Part shown: positions 34,999 through 48,111 of the stretch, one piece after another
Layout of the letters: every line of letters starts with the position of its first letter
Position numbering within the stretch: the first letter of the stretch is position 1
Assembly: GCA_025403435.1 (NCBI GenBank)
Contig: CM046335.1
Location: 5,770,103 to 5,834,102 of the forward strand
Source: Artocarpus heterophyllus
Taxonomy: Eukaryota > Streptophyta > Magnoliopsida > Rosales > Moraceae
DNA length: 64,000 nucleotides
Direction of reading: 5' to 3'
Position numbers and translations under genes: made by a program
The notes under the pieces: generated by a model
What the model was told of the DNA's origin: nothing
Databases searched by the model: none
The model's input: the letters and a program-made list of their open reading frames with translations, nothing else

Positions 34999-35552
34999 TA
35001 GGGATGGCAAAACCGGTTACAATACAATGACACGACATGATTTTTTTGTAGGTTAGTATCAAAAAATTAAGCTACGGGTCATTTTTGTATCAATCCGAAA
35101 TTTTCATGTCCAAAAACAGGCTGTGTTTACTCGACACTAAACTGACTCTTAGATTATTTGTCTATTGTTTTTTAAAAAATATTTTGCCCTAGCATATAAT
35201 ATAGTGTCAATGGATTGACATTAAATTAGATTTGTTTGTAGTATGAAAGTAATTTAATATTGAGAAAATATGTATTTTATATTACTTGTATGTAATTTTG
35301 ATGTATAAATTATAAATTTGAAGGTAGAAAATGTCATGAGTTAATTTCAGGTTGTGAGTTGATTTCGAGTTACATACGTCATGGATTAAGATTTTATCGT
35401 GTTCGTGTCAACCCTTATCAAGGCTGGTCATATCAATATCATGATTTTCTAACTCATTCGTATCACAGGTCATATTAGTGTTGAGGTACTTTCTACATGT
35501 TTAAACTACAACCCAACACAAACACGACCTATCAATACGAATTATTACCCCT
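34999..35552. mobile_element. hAT-like non-autonomous element
   Basis: Begins TAGGGATGGCAAAACCGG and ends ACGAATTATTACCCCTCT; the inverse of the end (AGAGGGGTAATAATTCG) resembles the start. Interior words such as GACACGACATG, GTGTTCGTGTCAACCC and AACACAAACACGACC are characteristic of a widespread family of plant hAT derivatives. No transposase and no secure 8-bp duplication. Confidence 0.5.
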
Positions 35553-37899
35553 CTCGTATGAGGTCATACCGTAGGACCCTAAGATATATAACAAGCCTAA
35601 TGTGTGAAATATTGATGAGCTGTTCATTTTCAATTGAGGCACGACAATGGAGACAGCAATAACGTAAAACATATTTAGATTTCGACTTAACGTGTAATTG
35701 ATAAATTCAAAATTAGTTCTAATCATTAATTTAGAAACGAACTCCAATCTTAGAGTTAATTTGGCAGGGTTTTAAAAATTCAAAGTGTAGAATACAGATC
35801 CAAATAATCCACATCGTTCCAGATCGGCATCCAATGTATCTGCTGATGCATTTTCTTATAAAGACAAACTTGGTTCTCTATCGTATGTATGTATGATGCA
35901 GTATTTGTATTAATAATACCGTATTATTTTAATTGTAAACTGATAATAAAATATTCGCAGCTTACTTGAGGCCGTCACACATATGATGTATAAAATACAT
36001 TATCTCAATGATTATCCTAAGATTTGCAGTCGTTAGACAAACAAAAAGTTTTCTTTATAATAACTAATGTATTTTTAATCCTAATTAATTATTTATACAG
36101 CCACGCCTATATTCAGTTAATTAACAAACTGTGATACAATGACAACATGCGACGGCAACATGAAAAGATGGAAATTTGGATATCATAGTAGATTTTATTC
36201 CTTGATCTCTCTCTCTCAACTTTAATTAACCTTTTTTCCCTTAAAAAAATTTGATCCAATTTGAGTACCTTTTCATGGAATTTTTAAAGGAAACTAGTAT
36301 AAAACAGCTTTTGACAAGCTTAGTCCTTCAAGTAATTGATTTTATTTCTACGTCAGGAAATAAAAAGAGAGAGTCCTATTTCCTGAGCTGCTTCCGAAAT
36401 AGTAGCAAGGAGCTAGTGGCTTGTCTATTGCGAATCTTTAATCCACATAATGCTCAATTTAGAAACATCTACTCAAAGATGATCTATTGATAAATCAAAC
36501 CTTTAATAAAATTTGGCCTACTTTTCTGCTTTTCATCCAAAACCACCTTTTAGAAAGATTTTAAGTGATCCATTCACTTTTTCATACACTTTTTGAAAAT
36601 TGCAACATTGGATATATATGATAGTACTAGACTTTTAATTAGTATACCTAAAACTTTGTTATATAGGCCAACATCATGACACCATTTGCTTTTGGAATTA
36701 GATTCCTGCTTTTTTTTTTTTTTCACGTTAAAGAAAAGGACTTTACTTTCACATAATCTAGTCCTCTTTTTCTTTTTTTTTTTTTTTTTTGGGAAACCAA
36801 CGGTTGCAGTTATTTCTGTTGAAGTGTATATCTTATGATGTTTGTTCTTTCTCATGATTAATGTGCTCATGTTGAGGTTGATTTCTAAATATAACCCATA
36901 TTATTTCCTCTATCACAAAAAGTCGACAGCAAAAAAAGTATGAATATTTAGAGTAAAAAGTTCTTACAAAAGATATCTAATTACAGGTAGTTCATGTCGA
37001 GGTTACACATTTTCGCTAACACAATGTCCTTTCATTTCATGATAATTAATTTAGAACCCCAAAAGCTATTTTCTTTTACCCTTTACCGTAAAAAGTGCTT
37101 TAGCGAGATCAGGTTTCGCATCAAATTGCGTCTTTCAACAAAACATCATCCATTTCCTGCTTTATTTCAAGCTTGAAGAACAAGGGTGTTTTAGGCACAG
37201 CATTAATATTATTCATATATATATATATATAAGTAGCATGCATATATATGATCTATTATATCTATCTATCTCCAAATTTGTCAACAAAGCTAACGTAGCA
37301 CACTGCTAATGATATAGTGATATTTGTAGGCAAATTCACCGTCACAAGGAATTTTCCACAGTCGAATTGAAGTTGATCCGGGACAACAGATGGCAAAATA
37401 AAGGCTTACACGATTAGTCAGATACACCCCGGTTAATACTTTACGTCCTTTTCGAAAATTTCAGATATATAAATTATTTGTTTAAAAAAATGAAAAAGAA
37501 AATGAGATTATAAAAACCACATCAAAAAGATTCGGAGATAGCTTGAAAATGCAGGAAATTGAATTCTACAAGCATAAGCATCGTTGATCACGCACGTCCT
37601 CGATGTGATTGGAAGCCACAGATAGGATATCCAAAGAATTACGTCGACAGCTATATAGCCACGTAACAGTCGTTTACGTTCAATTAATACTTACTACTAC
37701 AGTCCTGTACAGTCCTGTATACTAACACGATATATAACATATACACATACAGGACGGAACCAAAAAAATTAATTAGGGGTGGGGCCGTAATTGAACCAAT
37801 CATTTACACTGTTTAATTTTTAAAAAAGTAGAATACAACTTTTATAAAATTTTATATACAAAATTAAAAGAAAAAAGTTAAGAAATTTGACTCTGCTCA

Positions 37900-38250
37900 T
37901 GTATATGTGTATATATACCTTAAACTATAGGATTCTCACTTTAGCCATTTGAATTTTAATTACTCCTATTCAACTTTGAATTTTCATTAAAAAATATTAG
38001 AAAAAGAGGTGAACTAGTTTCATTTAATTACCTCTTTTGTTTCAGTTTATGTATACAACAATTTGAAAAATATCACATGACCTCGATCGCATAACCTCCT
38101 ATTTTTCCCTCTGTATTTAGTAGAAATTTTGATAGAGGAGGTTAAGTATGATGAATTCAAAATTTAGAGGGTAAAATTGGATTTTTAAAAATTTAAAAGA
38201 CGAAGTGAAAAATGACTCCAAAATTTAAGATTCATATGTAATATTTTTAT
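37900..38250. repeat. MITE-like repeat, relative of 2941-3430
   Basis: Contains AACTTTGAATTTTCATT on one side and GATGAATTCAAAATTTAGAG on the other, with AGAGGTGAACTAG and GGAGGTTAAGTATG in between, in the same general inverted arrangement as the element upstream of SETH3. Boundaries are approximate. Confidence 0.35.
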
Positions 38251-39857
38251 GTTAAGAGTTTTGCACATATATATAGTGTGAGCAAAAGCTTGGATTTTAT
38301 TTATTTGAGCTGGCTTTTGTTGAAATGATACGTAATCTATATCTATATATAGGAATTCCGTTCAACCTTAAAAAATCATCATGAGGAAGCTGATTAGCTG
38401 TGGTTAGTATTTAGTAGTAGTTTGCCCTTAACGTCGGCTAGATGGCTACAACACTAATAACAGCCAGATACATAAAATGGTATTGGTCCTGTTATCATAA
38501 TTGCCAATGTTGTTTTTATCAGCGGAATAAGTGTGGGGCCGCTAATAATTTAGCCAAATAGCGTGTTTTTGTGATGTGATGTTCAAGAAGAATCACCTTT
38601 GACGTATCAGGCGCTCCTTTGCCAACAAGTGTCTGATTAATATTTTAATATAATAATTATTAAATTAAATCAGGATATAATTATCTATAAATATGTAACA
38701 TTATGAGAGCTTGTGGGGACAAAGCGTGTCCTGGGAGGGGTCGAGATATATGCATTACATGCCAGTTTAATTTATCTGCGCCCGCAAAAGCACACAATCA
38801 GAGTTTTTGCTCATAGTATATATCTAGATATGTGTGTGTATATCTTCATGTATAATCATTTTCATGCATAACTGTCACACGAGAAAATTTTAGATGAAAT
38901 ATTATTCAAGACCCACATCCTGTCAAGAATGAGCGTACACACCTATACATACACACATATATACAACACATATATGTACAGCTTGCCTCGTTTAATTTAT
39001 GAGCACTTGGATACTAGTTTCTCCATGCACATGTGATTTCGTATAGTAATTTGATTGGTTTGGGCTTTAGTAAGAGCCTCACGCTGCCTTAGCTTATTTG
39101 TCTACTAGTTCAAACCCTAATTACCATAGTAGCTTAGCTTCTATAGGCTTTAATTCTTCTATCAAAAAAAAAAAGGAGAGAGTGAAAAAGATAGGTTTGA
39201 AAAGAATACCCCAACTAACTAAGCTCTTTTTAACTGCCACTTCTTTCACTTATATGTTTTGTCCCTTTACTTGTTGGATTATTTCCTTTAGCAGATAGCA
39301 ATATTTTTATAGATTGGTCCCTGAAAAATGACAGATATATTAATATGGAGAGAACGGGTGTGGATTTTTCTTATTTATAAATAAGACGAAGTTGCTGGCA
39401 ACCAATGATAGACATTTGCAGGAAAAAAAAAATCAATAATGGATGAGAATTCGTGATCCTTTTACTAAAATCCAACTAGTCTAAAAGATGATTTAACCAA
39501 TCACATTATGTACATCATTTAACACAATCAGATGTAAAAATATATCCACTCACTTAAAATAAAATATTTTAAAATTTTTAAATAAATTAAATTTGGATAG
39601 GGAATCTGATAGTTTGCGATATTATAAGAATTCATGGAATTTTGGAGAAAGTGAAAAAAAATAAAAACTGAGCTTATGGCTCACTCATGAACAACAATTG
39701 TTGTAATTAAAGTAAAACCTTTTCTCATGTTTCTTTCAGCCAAAAAGAAACTCATGCTTTTTCATCTTTCATGTCGTGGGACAAACAAACGCGTGGTTGC
39801 CATTGTTTGGCAGTCACAAAATTATATGTTGACAAAGAAACATGACACTATTCACTG

Positions 39858-39858
<1 letters not shown>

Positions 39859-39894
<36 letters not shown>
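39859..39894. repeat. (CT)n microsatellite
   Basis: About 18 uninterrupted CT units. Confidence 0.95.
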
Positions 39895-39895
<1 letters not shown>

Positions 39896-41240
39896 GCAGT
39901 GTTAATTATCAGCGTGTATCTATCAATCTGCAAGATTCTATTTTTGGTGTCCCACACCATTTCCATCATTAAGCGATAATAATTAAGTCCAAAGTATAGC
40001 TGCCAATAATTTGGCTCTTAGACACTCGATCCACCACACCAATATATTGATTAGCTGTTGTGTAGGCTTTGGACGCCAAAATTAATACGTAATATGTATG
40101 CGCGCGACCTAGGCTTCATCAAGCCTGTTGTCAAAACAATCAATTTCAAATTTATAACCAGTTTGTGTGGAGGTTAGCTTTGTACTGGCCTCTATCAATT
40201 CCTACTTCCACTGGCCCCACAAGAGAAGTTTGCTATATCCTCATTCAGTTTGAATAATGATGTTCATTCTCGGTAATGATACAACTAGTAGGATGTGATT
40301 TTTTTTATTTTTTTCGCTTCTAATCCAAAAAGAAGACAAATGGGGTTAATATCGGGGGTTGGGTGGGTTTTTAAAATTTTCAACTCACTCAATCAAAGTT
40401 TGGGTGGATGGTTTTTAAATTTAACCCACCTAATCAACCTAAAGTTTAAATTAATGCACTGATTAAAATTTAAGCGAGTTAGTCGAGTTGAGTATTATAA
40501 AAAGGTGAAAAAAAAGAACTAACAATTTAATCTAAAATGAATCAAAAAGCTAAAATTCATAACATATTGGTGTTATAAAGTTCCAACATAGTCTCAATAC
40601 ATAAACAACATAAAGATAAAGAATCTGTAATACAAGTTCAAATACATTAGGTTATAAACTAAATAAACTATATAAAAACCAAAACAATAAAAATACTAAG
40701 GATCAGTAGCCAACTTAGACCAACATGGTGAATTGATAGATTGAGTAGGTTCGGATTAAGATGGTTAGGAAAATCTCAACCTAAACCTATCTAATGAATT
40801 CTCAGGTAGGGTTGAGTTAGCCCAAACTTCTTGACCGGTTTAGGATATTCTAGGTTAGATCGTGTAGGTTAATTGAGTTTGTCGGGTTGTCGAGTTTTTT
40901 GTTACCTGTAATAAATGGTGTCTTTATATCCCTAGCACAACAGCCACTTATCAATCTATTAAGATCACAGTGAAACAAAGAGGAATCTTATTCTTTTTTT
41001 GGTCACTTAACACTTAAGGAGTCCAAAGTCACATCAGCCCAAGCCAATATTTGATAATAAAAGGCATATTTTCAACCTTACTGTAGACAATAGTAATTGT
41101 TTCTTGAATGTAAGGTAAGAGAGCTCTGGTATACATTGTCCTTCGCTGCTTGGCGGTGGGGGTGGTAGATGCGAATCTTATTCCTTTAGTTATTGATTGG
41201 AATTGTGATTTTATTACAAGGACACATAAATTGTAGGAAG

Positions 41241-41760
41241 TATATTTTTATTTAAAATTAGGGGTATCTTTTTATACCTTATGTTTTAGGTTAATTCAAA
41301 ACCTATATTTTTGGTTTTTGATCTCATCGAATGTATATCTTCATATTAGATTTAGTACATAAACTTATACCTTACCTTAGTTAATAATTGATTTCTACCT
41401 TTAAAATAACCAAATTATCCTTAATTAAAAGAGAAAAAATTAAAACTTTCAAAAAATAATAAAAAAAAGAAAACAAAAACATGCAAAACACATATTTTGA
41501 GGGTTTTATATTCATTTTTGAAGTAAAAAATCTTAGAATAAAGGTTTTTTTTAGTTTTAAAAGTTTTCTTATTTTTCATTTAAAAGTGTTTTTGACAATT
41601 TTTAGGTCAAAATTGAAAGGATCATGAAAATATATAAATTTGTAATAAATCAAATTTAAAGTTATAAATTTGATAAGATCAAAAATCGAAGGTATATTAT
41701 TTAAATAAACTTAAAATATAAGGTATAAAAAGGTAAATGATTCTTAAAAAAAATTAAATT
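41241..41760. repeat. Foldback MITE of about 500 bp
   Basis: Left end GGGGTATCTTTTTATACCTT followed by ATGTTTTAGGTTAATTCAAA; right end inverse is TTACCTTTTTATACCTTATA then TTTTAAGTTTATTTAAA. Further in, TTTTTGATCTCATCGAATG pairs with GATAAGATCAAAAATCGAAG. Arms of about 80 bp surround an AT-rich core with no ORF. Confidence 0.65.
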
Positions 41761-41924
41761 GGATCAATCATGAAAAATATTGGTTAAATAGAGATTGATT
41801 TCTTCACACCGGAATTTTTAATCTTCACTTTGATTCTGAATCAATTCTCTCATTTGAGCATCTAACCAAAATAATTGATCTTGGGATTATGCAACACCGA
41901 TGTTAAATGCATATATTTAATCCC

Positions 41925-41927
<3 letters not shown>

Positions 41928-41967
<40 letters not shown>
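41928..41967. repeat. (TA)n microsatellite
   Basis: About 20 uninterrupted TA units. Confidence 0.95.
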
Positions 41968-41970
<3 letters not shown>

Positions 41971-42486
41971 CAGTTATCAATAAAACTTTTGATTTGGAAG
42001 CATTCGTCAAATTATTGTAGATATTGTTAGGGAATTGGAGTTCCACTGATCAAGATAGGTGGTGTGACTTCGGGGAGTGATTAAGTATTTTAATAGTGTC
42101 GTAGTTGATGTTGATTTGTCATTTGAGCTTTCCTGTCTTGTTAATAGCAGTCACTGATAGCTATTAATTCTTGATTGATTTCTATAGAATATGATAGTTT
42201 TGCCTTCTTTTTGCTCGGAATGCAATTATCTATTGGGAATTCAAATAAAAAGGGCCAACAAAAGAAAGAAAATCCTTTGCCAAACAAAAAACTAGCTCAA
42301 ATACACCAAAAGGATAAATTGAAACCTTGGCTAGGTAGCATTTTGTTGGCTCTTTAAAGAGTAGTGAAGTTGGCGATACCGCGACAACTAGGTCATTTAG
42401 CGGTGACAATTAATCAAAGCCGAAAGTCATACTTTTTGAGTGAATAATAAGAGAAAATAATTGATCAAGAAACATTAGCATTGAAG

Positions 42487-42491
42487 GCGTA
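42487..42491. repeat. Gypsy target-site duplication, left
   Basis: GCGTA directly before the LTR terminus, identical to 51543-51547. Confidence 0.92.
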
Positions 42492-44643
42492 TGTCACGCC
42501 CGGAGTACGGGAGGTGACGTGGTGGAATATTTAGATTAATTAAAAGAGAATTTAATTGAAATTAAGGGTTTAAAAATCCAATTAAGCAAGAAATAAAGAG
42601 AATTTTTCCACCACATTTGATAAATAATTTAAAATCATTAAACAAATAATAATAATTAAATAAAAACCGCGAATATGGGTTCCACAACCCACAACTTGTG
42701 CACACACATGGTTCTGACAATATCACAAATACAATTACAGTCCAAGTACAAATAAAGTTGAGTCTTACATGCCTTGATTAATAAATACAGAATGTAAATA
42801 AATTCTCCTATTGCTCCTGAGTTCGGTCCGAAGAATCTTCTCCAAACCTAAATGGGAAACCACCTAGAGGGGGGAATTTAAAACAATAAAACGTGAGCGA
42901 AAGGCTCAGTAGGACTAAGTTTTATGAAATAATTTAATGCAAAGAAACATAACATTATCAGGAGTTATACAGAAAGGGAACTTGAATAAATAAATAAATA
43001 AATTGAGTAGAACCGTTCTGACACAGAACAGTCTACTCGTCAAATCAAAACACCAGTTTACTTTTACCTAGGCAAACCATGATATCACCACCGTAGTGGC
43101 CCAGCTGGGTTTCGGGACCTGCCCCCAAGGTCGATCACGACCCGATCTCTGATATGGCATCATGCCCATGTGTTTATTATCATTATCATTCAAAACCCAA
43201 TTACCGAGTGTTGTCAATTACATTCATTATGAAATTCATTTCATGTCACGGTATATAAAAATATAACCGATAAAACCATTTTCAAACATCCATTGAAAAC
43301 ATTTTGGATAGAAATCCTTTTCAAAGCCAAATCATTTCAAAACCAGGCTACCAAAGAAATAGGATAGAAGTCCTACCTCAGTACTCGTGCCGGTACCCCA
43401 CACCGTAATCCCGATCCGCTATACGTTAGCTCCACGGAACCACGAACAATCCTAGATACAAACTAAGTCAATCAATATCTAGTTCGAGACATTCTATGTT
43501 ACTAAATCATTTCATGATGTCCTAGTGTGCCATTTGTATCATTAAAATCATCCTATAAGGTTGGGATTTAAATCAGGGTTCAAAACAGTGAAATCGGGTA
43601 AAAATCACAAAATTTTCCATGCCTCGGTCGGCCTGCCGGACGCCCTGCTTCGGCCTGCCGAACTGCACAGTTCGGCCTGCCGGAAGCAAAGTTCGGCCTG
43701 CCGAACATTTCCCCAGATTCGGCCTGCCGGTCGGAAGAACACCGGCCTGCCGATCATCACTCCGGCCTGCTGAACATGAACTTCGGCCTGCCGAACTGGG
43801 AAGATCCAGAAATCCCAGCCACGGGTTTCTCGATCCCCAAAATCCAAATCTTGTTTCTAACCTGTTTTTCTCAAATCCCAGGCATGAAAAACAACTATAA
43901 TTGATAGAAAAACATTCTAGAACATGTTTGGGATCATTTAAACAACATTTAAACTCGAAATCCTCAAAAATCCGAAAATGAGAAAAAGAGGAGAAAAATG
44001 AAAATCTTGAATCCAATCCGTTTTTCTTCAATCCAGGTTTAGATTCTAGTTGTTTTAAGTTCATTTAACACAAATCCACGGTTTTCTAAGCTAAAACAAA
44101 CTTAGATTTCAAAAACACACAAAATCGAAAATTTTGTTAAAAGTTTAGAAATTTCGAATCTAACCTCGAATCGAAGCTTCAATCCGCGTTCTCGGTTGCC
44201 GAATCACGTCCCCGAGCTTCCTCCTTGCTGTTCCGAAGCTTGGATTCGAATGGAAATCAAAATTTTTTTGAAAGAGATTGAGAGAGGGAGGGAGCTGCCG
44301 AGAGAGAGAGAAGAGAGAGAGTGTTGAACGTGAGAGTGAGGAGAGAGAGAGAGAAGAGAGAAATAAATAGAGAAAATCGGTGGGCGGTTTTACTGTACGA
44401 AAACCATGTGCCGCCCACGGTTTTGTAAAACAGAGTATTTTTAACATTTTACAAATTGTTGTGTTTTAAAACTCAAAACATCATTTTAAATCAATAAGAA
44501 ATCTTTTGAACACATCAATTTAACAAAACAACCAAAAACTAAAAATCCAACCAAATAATCTAATTAAAGTTAAAACTTTAATTATGGCACACTAATTCAT
44601 CATTTACATTACATTAATGTTAAATAAATTTCGGGACGTTACA
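42492..44643 (-). repeat. Gypsy 3' LTR (2152 bp)
   Basis: Plus-strand start TGTCACGCCCGGAGTACGGG, end CGGGACGTTACA. Compared with the other LTR it lacks one C in the first run of Cs and differs at about six bases. A GA-rich stretch (44278-44362) and TATTTATT word next to it may mark the promoter region, on the minus strand. Confidence 0.96.
43626..43797. repeat. GGCCTGCCG repeat cluster in the 3' LTR
   Basis: About nine copies of a TTCGGCCTGCCGAAC-like unit, 10-30 bp apart, most extendable to a short imperfect palindrome. GC content is far above the surrounding LTR. The same cluster is in the other LTR at 50525-50696. Confidence 0.9.
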
Positions 44644-44664
44644 GCTCTCCACCCCTAAAAGAAA
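44644..44664 (-). other. Gypsy polypurine tract
   Basis: Minus-strand TTTTAGGGGTGGAGAGC immediately before the 3' LTR start (TGTAACGTCCCG). Confidence 0.85.
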
Positions 44665-44691
44665 TTTCGTCCTCGAAATTTACAACTCATT

Positions 44692-45261
44692 TCAAAAACA
44701 AAACAAATGCGGATACAATTCCTGCATACTCGACTCTAACTCCCAAGTGGCTTCATCAACACCGTGATGTTGCCACACGACCTTTACCAACGGTATCTCA
44801 CGACGACGCAAGCTAATCACTTTTCGGTCGATGATCTGAATCGGCACTTCTTCGTACGTCGTATCCTCCTGAACCTGCACATCGCGAAACGAAACTATTT
44901 TACCCTGCTCAGGTGGACACTTCCTAAGCATAGACACATGAAACACATCGTGCACATGAGAAAGTTCGGGCGGAAGATCAAGCCGATAAGCGACCACACC
45001 AACACGCTGAGTGATCTCGAACGGCCCAATATACCTCGACGCGAGCTTCCCACTCACCCCGAACCGCATAGTTCCCTTACGAGGTGACACCCTCAAGAGA
45101 ACAAAATCTCCAACCGCGAATTCTAAAGGTCTACGTCTCCTATCCGCGTAGCTCTTCTGCCGACTCTGAGCTGCTCTCAACCGATCCCGAATCACCGCGA
45201 CTTTCTCGTTGCTGTCACGAATCTCATTTGGCCCAAGAATAACTCTATCCTCCGGCTCGAC
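44692..45261 (-). pseudogene. Gypsy pol C-terminal part: integrase tail and chromodomain-like region
   Basis: In the same frame as the upstream pol, after a TAG at 45262-45264. It reads RQKSYADRRRRPLEFAVGD, LLRVSPRKGTMRFG, KLASRYIGPFEI and LPPELSHVHDVFHVSMLRK, the usual Gypsy integrase C-terminal module. A chromodomain-like end follows (VPIQIIDRKV, RREIPLVKVVWQHHGVDEAT, WELESSMQELYPHLF). Chromodomains direct chromoviruses toward particular chromatin. The first Met after the stop is at 45195, but translation would not normally begin there. Confidence 0.9.
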
Positions 45262-48111
45262 CTAACACACAGGTGACCGACACGGTCGCCCATACAATGC
45301 CTCAAATGGTGCCATACCGATACTTGCCTGATAACTGTTGTTGTACGCGAACTCCGCCAAATGCAAACATTGCTTCCAATTCCCGCCGAAGTCCAACGCA
45401 CAAGCACGCAACATATCCTCGAGAACCTGAATAACCCGCTCAGACTGCCCATCAGTCTGAGGATGAAACGCCGTACTGAAGTTCAAATCCGTACCCAAAG
45501 CCTCCTGAAAACTCCTCCAGTACTTAGCATTAAACCTGGTGTCTCGATCAGAGGTGATGGACAAAGGAACCCCATGCAACCTCACAATGTTCTGCATATA
45601 CAACTCCCCAAGAATCTTCCTGGAACACGTCGACCTAAACGGAATGAAATGCGCCGATTTCGTCAACCTGTCGACCACAACCCAAACTGCATCATGCCGC
45701 TGCTCCGTCCTCGGCAAACCTGTGAGAAAATCCATCGTCACATGCTCCCATTTCCACCCTGGAATAGGAAGCGGCTGAAGCTGACCTGCAGGCTTCTGAT
45801 GCTCGGCTTTCACCTGAAGACACGTCGAACACTTGGCCACGTACTTGCGAACATCTTTCTTCATGCCTCTCCACCAATAGTGCCTCTTCAAATCACGATA
45901 CATCTTGGTGCTCCCCGGATGAATAGCAAACTGAGACCTATGAGCTTCATCTAGGACGGCTTTCGTCACCTCGGCGATAACTGGAACTGCAAGACGCTCC
46001 CGAAAGTACAACGATCCATCTGCATGCACGCTCCATTCCTCGAACTGCTCTCCGTTCTGAATCTGCGACCAAATCCCCTGCAAATGTCGATCCTGCCACT
46101 GACCTTGCTTCACCATCCGAACAAGAGCTGGAGTCGCTTCCACATGATACAACAAAACTCGATCACCGTCTTCATGATACTGTAGTCGATACTCACTCAC
46201 TGTCGCATCCCTGCTCCAGTCCTCAAAGATCAAACAAGCGAGAATCCCTGAAGACTTCCTGCTAAGCGCGTCCGCTACCACATTAGCTTTTCCGGGATGA
46301 TACTGCAACGCGAAATCATAATCCTCCATGTACTCCACCCATCTGCGCTGCCTCAAGTTGAGATCCCTCTGAGTGAACAAATGCCTCAAACTCTTATGAT
46401 CGGAGAAGACCTGAAACGATGCTCCATACAAGTAACATCTCCAAATCTTCAGCGCGTAGATCACCGCTGCCAGCTCTAAATCGTGAGTAGGATAATTCCG
46501 CTCGTGAGGTCGTAGCTGTCTCGATCCGTACGCAACCACACGTCCATGCTGCATCAACACGCATCCAAGTCCGCGCCCTGAAGCATCAGCATAAACCTCA
46601 TACGGCTCGTCACTACTAGGAATAACTAATACTAGAGCTGAAGTCAACCAGTTCTTCAATTCCTGAAAAGCAGACTCACAGTCTTCATCCCACTCAAACC
46701 TGACATTTTTCTTGGTCAACCTCGTCAACGGAGCTGCAATCTTCGAAAATTCCTTTACAAATTTCCTGTAATATCCAGCAAGACCTAAGAAGCTGCGAAT
46801 CTCCGCTACATTCCTTGGTCGTTCCCACTCCAATATAGCTTCAATCTTGGACGGATCCACTGAAATACCATGTTCCGAAATGACATGACCCAGAAATTTG
46901 ACCTCAGTCAACCAGAACTCACACTTTTCCCTCTTAGCATACAACTGGTGCTCCCGCAGAGTCTGAAGCACGATCCGAAGATGCTGCTCATGCTCCTCCC
47001 AAGTCTTAGAATACACTAGAATATCATCGATGAACACGATCACAAACTGATCCAGATACGGCCTAAATATCCTGTTCATCAAATCCATAAAAGCTGCTGG
47101 AGCATTCGTCAACCCGAAAGACATAACCAGAAACTCGAAGTGCCCATACCGAGTCCTAAAAGTTGTCTTGGGAATATCCTCTTCCTTGATTCTGAGCTGA
47201 TGATAACCTGACCGCAAATCAATCTTCGAGAAGTATCGCGAACCTCCCAACTGATCAAATAGCTCATCAATCCTAGGCAAAGGATACTTGTTCTTTACCG
47301 TAACACGATTCAACTGCCGATAATCCACACATAACCTGAGAGTCCCATCGTGCTTCTTAGCGAACAAAACAGGTGCTCCCCACGGAGATGTGCTATTCCT
47401 AATATATCCTTTATCAGCAAGCTCCTGAAGTTGCTTCCTCAATTCCTTCATTTCTGCCGGCGCCATCCGATAAGGTGCCATAGAAATCGGTGATGTCCCT
47501 GGAAACAACTCGATACCAAACTCAATCTCCCGATGCGGTGGTAACCCTGATAACTCGTCGGGGAAGACATCCTCGAACTCACCAACCACCGGAATCGCTA
47601 CACTACTACTCGAAACATAGGGCTTGCAATCTAGATTGGCAAGAAAAGCAAAACAATCTAGATTCCTTCGCCCTCCTAGACATGACTTCATGAGACGCTC
47701 ACTCATTAGCCAATCACCACCACCCTGGTAAGTGATCACCGTTCCCCTATCAGACACTAGGGTCACTTTTCTAAGTTGGCAGTCCACAACTGCACTATAC
47801 CTGGACAACCAGTCCATCCCTAAAATCACATCATAGGAACTCATGGGGAGTACAATCAAATCACTTTTCAAAATCTCTTCCCCAATCTTTATTTTACAAG
47901 ATTTACACATACAATTTACACACACCCGCCCCAAGGGAGAAGTTATAACTAGGGGTTCATTAAACTCTTCTACTTCTAATCCCAAGGCATGTACAAAGGA
48001 ACTCAAAATGAGAGAATGAGAGGCACCGGTATCAAATAAAACGCGAGCTAGAGATCTAGAAACCAAAACAATACCATCGACAACCGCGTTACCAATCTGA
48101 GAATCTGACCC
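45262..48111 (-). pseudogene. Gypsy pol: protease, RT, RNase H, integrase
   Basis: A long open stretch between a TGA at 48112-48114 and a TAG at 45262-45264; the first Met is at 48066 and gives 934 residues. Protease: [10 protein letters not shown] with the Asp-Thr-Gly active site. [26 protein letters not shown] and the FIDDILVYS catalytic box. RNase [18 protein letters not shown] and ADALSRK. Integrase zinc finger: [20 protein letters not shown] then [12 protein letters not shown]; core: [36 protein letters not shown]. All catalytic motifs are intact, so only the stops disable the polyprotein. Confidence 0.93.

Larger units (their letters stand above)
35553..41240. other. Intergenic, AT-rich, repeats only
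   Basis: No protein-coding region supported. It contains a MITE-like stretch (37900-38250), a CT microsatellite, and a repeat-like stretch about 40336-40942 rich in GGGTTGGGTGGG, AACCCACC and GTCGGGTTGTCGAG words and ending ATCCCTAG, which resembles degenerate hAT-derived sequence. TA runs occur near 37215-37232. Confidence 0.5.

Noticed and set aside
43573..44447. LTR-internal frames rich in SAGR/RPAE-type repeats and Leu/Ser
   Set aside because: Both LTRs carry identical versions, generated by the GGCCTGCCG cluster and the GA-rich tract; no protein family is recognisable, and they lie in non-coding LTR.
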